Under the pieces are notes generated by a model, which did not search any database, was not told where the DNA came from, and was given only the letters and a program-made list of their open reading frames with translations. The position numbers and the translations under genes were made by a program. A stretch of DNA of 12,254 nucleotides from an uncultured Riemerella sp. (GTDB lineage: Bacteria; Bacteroidota; Bacteroidia; Flavobacteriales; Weeksellaceae), in NCBI GenBank assembly GCA_938037185.1, contig CALHQK010000078.1:1-12254 (forward strand), given 5' to 3'. Below are positions 7,552 through 12,254 of this stretch, one piece after another. The first letter of the stretch is position 1. Every line of letters begins with the position of its first letter.

Positions 7552-8397
7552 TTAACTTTTATCGTTGATTTTCAGTGTTATAACTCTTTGATTAAATCTT
7601 TTGTAAAAATATGAAAACTTATAAAGGATTCTAAAAAGGAAAGGGTATCTGCCCTTGTCATAATCACTCATAAAGTATTCATTTTCAATGTGTATTTTGG
7701 GATTCCAAGCTTCCATTTCTTTGGAATTTAGAAGAGACCATTTGAATTCTGGGCGTGTTTTTCCTTTCATTGTTCCTAATGAATCATGCTTTTTCGAATT
7801 TCCAACCAAGGAAAAAGCCAGCATATCAAACACTACGGTAACTTCTTCAAAATGAGCGCACAAAGAATCAAAAAAGTTCTGAACATCTTTTGGGTCAAAA
7901 TACATCAAAACACCTTCTATTATCAGTAAAACAGGCTTTCTGTGAGCTTTTACTATTTCTATCCATTTGTAATCAAATAAAGATAACGAAATAAATGTAT
8001 TTGTTTCATTTTCAGCGAATAAATGCCGACGAAGTTCAATTACTTCTGGTAAATCAAGGTCGTACCAATGGGTGATTTTAGGCGAGCCAATGCGCTGATA
8101 ACGAGCATCTAACCCTGAGCCTATCTGCACCACTACCGCATCAGGATGTTTTTGGACGAATTTTTGGGCTTCGTTATCGATTAAATTTGCTCTGATGCAG
8201 ACTCCAGCCTGAGAAAATTTAGCATTTTTAAATTTAGAAAAATCATAATCAATTTTATTGATGATTTCTAAAGCTTTTTCATCATGAAGCAGAGCATTGG
8301 AAGGTTTTTTCCGTGTTTCTTCAGCCTTTGCCCAAAGAGTGATGAGCATGGTTTCTGGAACATCTTGTAATCGATTGGTCGAAAATTTATTTTCCAT
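7552..8397 (-). CDS. LCM-family SAM-dependent methyltransferase inserted in the hmu operon
   Basis: The protein has 281 residues and is cytosolic, with no signal sequence or membrane span. It matches the leucine carboxyl methyltransferase/TcmP family (Pfam LCM). The N-terminal part (about 30-75) holds the family helix with an Arg in CIRANLID. The SAM-binding motif I is VVVQIGSGLDARYQRIG (88-104), the acidic motif II is WYDLDLPEVIELRR (111-124, D113 and D115), and the LLIIEGVLMYF strand is at 157-167. Family members methylate carboxyl or hydroxyl groups of proteins and small molecules using SAM. The substrate here cannot be read from sequence. The gene lies 30 bases after hmuR and seven before hmuS, so it is part of the same mRNA and sits between the receptor and the chelatase. 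Possible targets are a tetrapyrrole propionate, a siderophore-like compound or a protein carboxylate; all are speculative. Confidence 0.87.
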   Translation of the reverse strand: MENKFSTNRLQDVPETMLITLWAKAEETRKKPSNALLHDEKALEIINKIDYDFSKFKNAKFSQAGVCIRANLIDNEAQKFVQKHPDAVVVQIGSGLDARYQRIGSPKITHWYDLDLPEVIELRRHLFAENETNTFISLSLFDYKWIEIVKAHRKPVLLIIEGVLMYFDPKDVQNFFDSLCAHFEEVTVVFDMLAFSLVGNSKKHDSLGTMKGKTRPEFKWSLLNSKEMEAWNPKIHIENEYFMSDYDKGRYPFLFRILYKFSYFYKRFNQRVITLKINDKS

Positions 8398-8427
8398 TTT
8401 TAGAATCTTTATGGTGTTGAAAATGAT

Positions 8428-10353
8428 TTAGTTATCGTCCGTATCTTGAACTTTTTTATTGAAGTTCCATTTTATGCCTAGATAAAATGTCCTTCCGATA
8501 TCCACGGAGGAGTAGAAGCCTACTTTGTCCGCAGTGTAGCCAAAAATATTATTAATTCCGCCTGTCAGAGTAAAGCCCAACGGAAGCTTTGAAGCCAGCT
8601 GAAGCCGCCAGATAGAGTAGGGCGCATAGCTGACGAAAGAACTGCTGTCATCATCATATATTTTGGTGCGGCTGAGGTATTTTCCGCTGATGATGATGCT
8701 CGGAATGTAATATTTAGCCGAAGGAATGTATTCCGCCTTGAAAGTCAGCGTATGCGGGCGGTTTTCGGATCTTCTTTTTCCAATGTCATAGTAGGAATAA
8801 GAACCTTTGAAATGGAAATTTTTGTTCAGTTTGTATATTGCTGATACTTCGGAACTTAGCACATCTGTGTTTCCATGGAAATTGACATGGCGAAGGGTGT
8901 CCCCGATGTTTCCTCTCAGGTTGATTTTATCCTTTATTTTTGAATATTGAGTGATGAAAGTCAAATTCAGTTTTTTAAAGTTAAAATCAATGGAAATATT
9001 GAAATTATCGCTTGTTTCTGGTCTTAAATTTTTGTTTCCCATAAGCTGGAATCCTCCTCCCCAAGGGTGGAACCAGTTGGTATAGAGTTCTTTAAGCGTA
9101 GGCGAACGGAAGCCTCCTGAATATCCAGCGCGGATGGTCATCGTTTCATCAAATCTATACATTCCCGACAGGCGGAAAGTGAAATATTGTTTAAAAATAG
9201 AGTGATAGTCCATTCTGGCGCCTGTAACGAGGGTCACAGCGGGATTTATCACCCAGTCCTGCTGTGTGAATGCGGAGTAAGTCTGAGCGTTTTCCCTGCC
9301 TCCTGTGCTTTCATTTTTGAACATGAAGCTTAGTAATTTTTCCGAAAGCACCTCACCGCCAGCTACAAGGGTATGTTTTTTAAACAAATTTTGGTTGTAT
9401 TGAGAGCTGATTCTCCAGACTTCGTTTTCGTATTTTTTTTCTTTTTCTTTGATTTTTCGGAAATAATCGTACTTGTCATATCGGTCAAAAGTCCCTGAAA
9501 TGATTAGATTTTGATTATCATTAAATTTGATATTGGTTTTTAAACCTAAATTATAATTATAATATTGTTCTCTAACTATTTTGCTTGCTGGCGTGCCTGG
9601 GTTTCGTTCACTGAAATAGTAGCTAGGCGTCAGGCTGAAGTTTATTTTAGGATTGAGGTTAAATGTTAGTTTTGGATTGACTCCGTAGTTGGTAAATCCA
9701 GCGACATTCAGCTCGTTATAAACTCCATTGGTGGGAATTCTGTCTTTTATGATATAAGGTTCTCTCATCTTGTAGAAAGAAGAAATGCTGAGGTTTCCCC
9801 ATTTTTGTTTCGTTCCTACGGAGAGATTTAATTTGTGGTCTCTGCTGCTGTCGTAGAGGTAGCCAGCATTGATGTCCAGCGGACTTTTGGAATCTTTGGT
9901 GATGATGTTGATCACTCCACCAATGGCATTGGAACCATAGAGCGAAGACGAAGCTCCTTTTATGATTTCTATCCGTTCGATGTTGTCTATATCTATCCTG
10001 TCGTAGTCTATGTTATCAAAGGTTTCGCCTGCCATTCTTTCGCCGTTCATCAGAAAAAGAACATATTTCCCGCCGAATCCCATCATGTTGATATTAGGAC
10101 TTCCACCATCGTATGTGAAATTAATGCCTGAAAACTCGTTTTCCAAGAATGTTTTGAAATCAGTGGACTGAGATTTTTTGATGTCTTCAGCGGTTACCAC
10201 CTGCACTGTGATAGGGACATCTTTCAGTTTTTTTTGTGAGCGGGTGGCAGTCACGACTACTTCTTTGATTTCAGTTTCTTTCTCTTTTGTCTTTTGCTGT
10301 CCATAGAGAGGAACTGTAGCAATGAGTGAGAGAAAAAATGCTTTTTTTAACAT
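8428..10353 (-). CDS. hmuR: HmuR, TonB-dependent haem receptor
   Basis: The protein has 641 residues and is an outer-membrane beta-barrel receptor. A signal peptide (about 1-20, ending LYGQQ) is followed by a TonB box-like EIKEVVVTATR (28-38), a plug domain (about 42-153) with the IKGASSSLYGSNAIGGVINIITK hallmark split across 131-153, and a barrel to the C-terminus with a final aromatic strand (FYLGIKWNF). The haem-receptor pair of boxes is present in modified form: FRSP at 415-418 for FRAP/YRAP and NKNL at 440-443 for NPNL/NPDL, with a histidine (H429) between them where haem receptors place an axial ligand. The plug has no histidine; the first His of the protein after the signal is H173. 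There is no N-terminal carboxypeptidase-like extension. It should take haem from HmuY and import it using TonB. A strong RNA stem lies between hmuY and this gene, ending about 19 bases before the ATG. Confidence 0.92.
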   Translation of the reverse strand: MLKKAFFLSLIATVPLYGQQKTKEKETEIKEVVVTATRSQKKLKDVPITVQVVTAEDIKKSQSTDFKTFLENEFSGINFTYDGGSPNINMMGFGGKYVLFLMNGERMAGETFDNIDYDRIDIDNIERIEIIKGASSSLYGSNAIGGVINIITKDSKSPLDINAGYLYDSSRDHKLNLSVGTKQKWGNLSISSFYKMREPYIIKDRIPTNGVYNELNVAGFTNYGVNPKLTFNLNPKINFSLTPSYYFSERNPGTPASKIVREQYYNYNLGLKTNIKFNDNQNLIISGTFDRYDKYDYFRKIKEKEKKYENEVWRISSQYNQNLFKKHTLVAGGEVLSEKLLSFMFKNESTGGRENAQTYSAFTQQDWVINPAVTLVTGARMDYHSIFKQYFTFRLSGMYRFDETMTIRAGYSGGFRSPTLKELYTNWFHPWGGGFQLMGNKNLRPETSDNFNISIDFNFKKLNLTFITQYSKIKDKINLRGNIGDTLRHVNFHGNTDVLSSEVSAIYKLNKNFHFKGSYSYYDIGKRRSENRPHTLTFKAEYIPSAKYYIPSIIISGKYLSRTKIYDDDSSSFVSYAPYSIWRLQLASKLPLGFTLTGGINNIFGYTADKVGFYSSVDIGRTFYLGIKWNFNKKVQDTDDN

Positions 10354-10372
10354 GTTTAATTTTTCTTGATTT

Positions 10373-10431
10373 ATAAAAATAAGAAATTGAACTGCTGTTT
10401 TTATTACAACAATTCAATTCCTTATCCTTAT
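10373..10431 (-). promoter_or_regulatory. Long wobble-paired RNA stem-loop between hmuY and hmuR
   Basis: In the minus-strand transcript the arm from 10431 to 10407 pairs along all 25 positions with the arm from 10397 to 10373, with a 9-base loop (10406-10398). Five of the pairs are G.U and there are no mismatches. On the plus strand the same five positions would be A.C mismatches, so the structure belongs to the sense RNA. It starts 17 bases after the hmuY stop and ends 19 bases before the hmuR ATG. The 3' arm ends in CUUAUUUUUAU, so it may act as a leaky terminator or as a 3' stabiliser that lets hmuY RNA exceed hmuR RNA. Confidence 0.72.
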
Positions 10432-10448
10432 TAAAATTAAATTAATGA

Positions 10449-11132
10449 TTAAAATTTATTGTTGCTGTCTGCAACTTGATATTTAAAAGTGATAAATCCA
10501 GTAGTGTTTCTGGTGCTGTGGTTATAGCTAGTTAATTGGATTTTAACAGCTTTACCATCAGCAGTTTTTACGATATAAACCCAGCTGTTTTGTGTGAAAG
10601 AAGGAGGATATGAGAAAGTCTGCCAGCCATTATCATTTATAAGATTATTTTTTAATTCTGTTTTTTTAGCTTCAGTTAAATCTTTGAAAAGATTAAACTG
10701 CTCCATTTTATTCCAAAAAGCTGTTGAAAAACCTGTGTAAATCACAGGAGAACTTACAACTTCTGCTATTCCTCTTCCTACGAAAGTTAATCTTGATTTG
10801 TCCGCTGTATAGCCTGATGTTGGAGCTTCTTTTACAAATGACATATCCTTGTTTTCGGTCTTCAAAGCACCATTTTTTGTTCTTACATTATATTCTTTAA
10901 AGGCGATATCCCAGTCAGAGCTGTTGTCTGGGTCTGCGACTTCAATGGCTATCCCTTTTGAAAAAGAGAAATATACCCATTTAGAAGCATTACTAACATC
11001 TAAATCTGTAACTGTTTTTAGATTTGGATTTGTCTGCTCCTGATTTTGTGCTGGAGTAGAATCATCATTGTCTCTGCTGCAAGAAGCTACTGTTAATGCA
11101 GCTAATGCTATACTAAAAAATACTTTTTTCAT
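10449..11132 (-). CDS. hmuY: HmuY-family haem-binding lipoprotein (haemophore)
   Basis: The protein has 227 residues, close to the 216 of P. gingivalis HmuY. A lipoprotein signal ends in the lipobox VASC (Cys18), followed by SRDNDD, an acidic stretch of the kind that sends Bacteroidota lipoproteins to the cell surface. The HmuY signature is clear at 51-90: KWVYFSFSKG, then SSDWDIAFKEYNVRTKNGA. HmuY proteins bind haem on the surface or in shed form and hand it to HmuR, the next gene. The only histidine is H205, so the bis-His ligation of P. gingivalis HmuY is not possible within one molecule; methionines (M97, M143) are candidates, as in some HmuY homologues that use Met. As first gene of the operon it has its own promoter with two palindromes, pointing to iron- or haem-responsive control. 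The next gene starts 95 bases later, after a long RNA stem. Confidence 0.92.
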   Translation of the reverse strand: MKKVFFSIALAALTVASCSRDNDDSTPAQNQEQTNPNLKTVTDLDVSNASKWVYFSFSKGIAIEVADPDNSSDWDIAFKEYNVRTKNGALKTENKDMSFVKEAPTSGYTADKSRLTFVGRGIAEVVSSPVIYTGFSTAFWNKMEQFNLFKDLTEAKKTELKNNLINDNGWQTFSYPPSFTQNSWVYIVKTADGKAVKIQLTSYNHSTRNTTGFITFKYQVADSNNKF

Positions 11133-11154
11133 AAATATTAAATTAAATTTTTTG

Positions 11155-11162
11155 CAAAGATA
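11155..11162 (-). promoter_or_regulatory. -7 promoter box of the hmuY operon
   Basis: On the minus strand the bases read TATCTTTG, an exact match to the Bacteroidota -7 consensus TAnnTTTG. The box ends 22 bases before the hmuY ATG (11132), giving a leader of roughly 15 bases. About 20 bases upstream the sequence is TTTAG rather than TTG, so the -33 box is weak, as would suit a promoter controlled by an activator or a repressor. Confidence 0.65.
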
Positions 11163-11178
11163 AATAAATCTTATTTAT
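11160..11178. promoter_or_regulatory. Perfect 8-3-8 palindrome across the hmuY promoter
   Basis: ATAAATAA (11160-11167) and TTATTTAT (11171-11178) are exact complements around ATC. The palindrome overlaps the upstream edge of the -7 box and fills part of the spacer towards -33, where a bound repressor would block RNA polymerase. The AT-rich twofold form is compatible with a Fur-type iron box, but it does not match the classical GATAATGATAATCATTATC sequence closely. AT-rich DNA produces such palindromes by chance more often than balanced DNA does. Confidence 0.4.
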
Positions 11179-11197
11179 ACTAAATAAAAATAAGAAT

Positions 11198-11211
11198 ATG
11201 ATATTTATCAT
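11198..11211. promoter_or_regulatory. Second palindrome (ATGATA-TT-TATCAT) upstream of hmuY
   Basis: ATGATA (11198-11203) and TATCAT (11206-11211) are perfect complements around TT. The site lies upstream of the -33 region of hmuY and between the two divergent promoters, so it could act on hmuY, on the DUF2809 gene, or on both. Its TGATA/TATCA half-sites resemble half of a Fur box. It may be a second operator working with the palindrome at 11160-11178. Confidence 0.35.
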
Positions 11212-11265
11212 GTTTTTGAAAAAATGAAATTCAAGAAAAAAGAAGAATAAAACCAAAAAGAACCC

Positions 11266-11273
11266 TAATTTTG
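11266..11273 (+). promoter_or_regulatory. -7 box of the DUF2809 gene
   Basis: TAATTTTG matches TAnnTTTG exactly and lies only eight bases before the ATG at 11282. If used, transcription would begin within a few bases of the start codon and give a leaderless or nearly leaderless mRNA. There is no TTG about 20 bases upstream, and no Shine-Dalgarno sequence before the ATG. Confidence 0.4.
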
Positions 11274-11281
11274 CACGAGAT

Positions 11282-11662
11282 ATGAAATTTAGATTTAGTT
11301 TAAAATATTTTCTCCTTTCCTTGCTGATTTTCAGTATAGAAGTGGTCATCGCTACCATTCTGAAAGACTGGTATTTCGTGAGGGCTTTTGTGGGAGATAT
11401 TTTGGTGGTGGTTTTGGTTTATACGCTTATAAACTCGTTTTTCAATTACAAAAATAAAAACAAACTACTGCTATATGTTTTCATTTTCGCGGTTTTTGTG
11501 GAAATGCAGCAGTATTTCAAACTTGCCGAAAAATTAGGCTTCCCAAAAGGAAGCCCAGCCTATATTATAATAGGAAATTATTTCTCATGGGAAGATATTT
11601 TGTGCTATGCAATAGGTTGTTTATCAGTGTTTTTTATCAATAAAATATTTAGAATAGATTAA
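11282..11662 (+). CDS. DUF2809-family small integral membrane protein
   Basis: The protein has 126 residues with four predicted membrane spans (about 8-27, 36-53, 61-78 and 104-121). DUF2809 features are visible: VRAFVGDILVVVLVYTLI (33-50), the E-x-x-Q motif in VEMQQYF (73-79), and a final FSWEDILCYAIG segment (101-112). The family is widespread in Bacteroidota and Firmicutes and has no known function. VanZ-like proteins are a similar small four-span group, but the GD-x-L-V motif favours DUF2809. The gene is transcribed away from hmuY and shares its 149-base intergenic region, so the palindromes there could affect both genes. It converges with the lipoprotein gene, leaving 25 bases between the stop codons and no clear terminator. 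Confidence 0.8.
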   Translation: MKFRFSLKYFLLSLLIFSIEVVIATILKDWYFVRAFVGDILVVVLVYTLINSFFNYKNKNKLLLYVFIFAVFVEMQQYFKLAEKLGFPKGSPAYIIIGNYFSWEDILCYAIGCLSVFFINKIFRID

Positions 11663-11687
11663 ACATCAGTTTGTTTTAATATGTTGA

Positions 11688-12179
11688 TTACCAGTCAGGT
11701 TCATCACTGAAGTTTCCATTTATATTTTCTTTTTTTAAGGAATAAATATAATCGCCACTATATCCTAACAACTGTTCATTATGCTTGTCTATCATTATTT
11801 TTACTCTGTAATATCCTGCTTGAACAGAATGCCAATAATATTCTATATATAATTTTCCATTTTTTACTTCATAAATCCCCATTGTAGCTCTCATAGGATC
11901 TAAGTTGTAATCAGAAAAAATACCTACTTTCCCATCTTTATAAAATCTATAAATATAAGTTTGATAAGTATAGTTTTCTTTTGGGGGAGGAGATAATGTT
12001 ATTTCTTTATATATAGAATTGAGGTCAATCATGTTTTTAATTTTCTGTTCTTCTCCCTTATTTGCATGAAGTGAAAATCTGCTCAAACTGAATCTTTTCC
12101 TACCCATTTCATTCCACTTTCCTGTAATTATGCATGATGACAATAATGTCAAAAGAATTATTGATATGTATTTTACCAT
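11688..12179 (-). CDS. Small lipoprotein of unknown function
   Basis: The protein has 163 residues with the chosen start. The N-terminus MVKYISIILLTLLSSC is a classical lipoprotein signal with lipobox LSSC (Cys16). I selected this ATG because an in-frame ATG at 12224 would put 15 polar residues (MKFLLSISNSKSIYN) in front of the signal. The mature part is rich in Tyr and beta-strand patterns, notably about 70-150 (YIYRFYKDGKVGIFSDYN, then KLYIEYYWHSVQAGYYRVKI), which suggests a small beta-barrel or lipocalin-like fold; this is only an impression. I recognise no family and see no catalytic motif. There is no functional tie to the haem genes. Confidence 0.72.
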   Translation of the reverse strand: MVKYISIILLTLLSSCIITGKWNEMGRKRFSLSRFSLHANKGEEQKIKNMIDLNSIYKEITLSPPPKENYTYQTYIYRFYKDGKVGIFSDYNLDPMRATMGIYEVKNGKLYIEYYWHSVQAGYYRVKIMIDKHNEQLLGYSGDYIYSLKKENINGNFSDEPDW

Positions 12180-12227
12180 GTTGTAAATTGATTTTGAGTT
12201 TGATATTGAAAGTAAGAATTTCATCTG

Positions 12228-12235
12228 TAAAGTTA
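12228..12235 (-). promoter_or_regulatory. Possible weak -7 box for the lipoprotein gene
   Basis: The minus strand reads TAACTTTA, one base from TAnnTTTG. It lies just before the alternative ATG at 12224 and about 50 bases before the preferred start at 12179. The window ends 19 bases further on, so a -33 element cannot be judged fully. Confidence 0.22.
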
Positions 12236-12254
12236 TTTAGAATTGTGATAAAAT

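Noticed and set aside
11143..11358. Minus-strand open frame of 71 codons
   Set aside because: It is Phe/Ile/Lys-rich translation of AT-rich intergenic DNA and overlaps the DUF2809 start; there is no supporting signal.
11537..11555. GGCTTCC/GGAAGCC hairpin as a terminator
   Set aside because: It lies within the DUF2809 coding sequence (residues LGFPKGSP) and has no following T-run.
11662..11688. Terminator between the convergent DUF2809 and lipoprotein genes
   Set aside because: Only a 5-bp AACAT/ATGTT pairing is visible, without a T-run.
12180..12224. Longer lipoprotein reading frame starting at 12224
   Set aside because: The added residues are polar and would bury the lipoprotein signal, although the weak -7 box near 12228 leaves this start possible.

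Overview
The window is AT-rich DNA that looks like the chromosome of a Bacteroidota member, most likely a flavobacterium of the Chryseobacterium/Riemerella/Elizabethkingia kind. The reasons are the protein families present, promoter boxes of the Bacteroidota form TAnnTTTG, weak Shine-Dalgarno sequences, and lipoproteins with an acidic stretch after the lipid-carrying cysteine. The genus is a guess.

Almost all of it (48..11132, minus strand) is a haem-acquisition locus in the known order hmuY-hmuR-hmuS-hmuT-hmuU-hmuV, described in Porphyromonas and Bacteroides. Two extra genes interrupt that order. In transcription order (right to left) it holds: hmuY, a surface haem-binding lipoprotein; hmuR, a TonB-dependent outer-membrane receptor; a cytosolic LCM-family SAM methyltransferase (extra); hmuS, a very large CobN-like chelatase anchored to the membrane at both ends; an exported WG-repeat protein (extra); hmuT, a polytopic membrane protein; hmuU, ExbB/TolQ-like; and hmuV, ExbD-like DUF2149. 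The likely route is HmuY to HmuR across the outer membrane, then HmuS handling the metallo-tetrapyrrole in the periplasm, with HmuTUV as a possible proton-motive energy module.

The non-coding DNA is informative. A promoter with two AT-rich palindromes precedes hmuY. A 25-bp stem held only by Watson-Crick and G.U pairs on the sense RNA lies between hmuY and hmuR. A strong bidirectional hairpin terminator follows hmuS, and a new promoter lies before the WG-repeat gene, so the locus is probably two transcripts: hmuY-hmuR-methyltransferase-hmuS and WG-hmuT-hmuU-hmuV. The 340-bp gap between hmuT and hmuU holds a regular tandem array with a 21-bp subunit grouped into 63-bp units.

The right end (11282..12179) carries a divergent DUF2809 membrane-protein gene and a convergent gene for a small lipoprotein of unknown function. 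Neither has a clear link to haem uptake.
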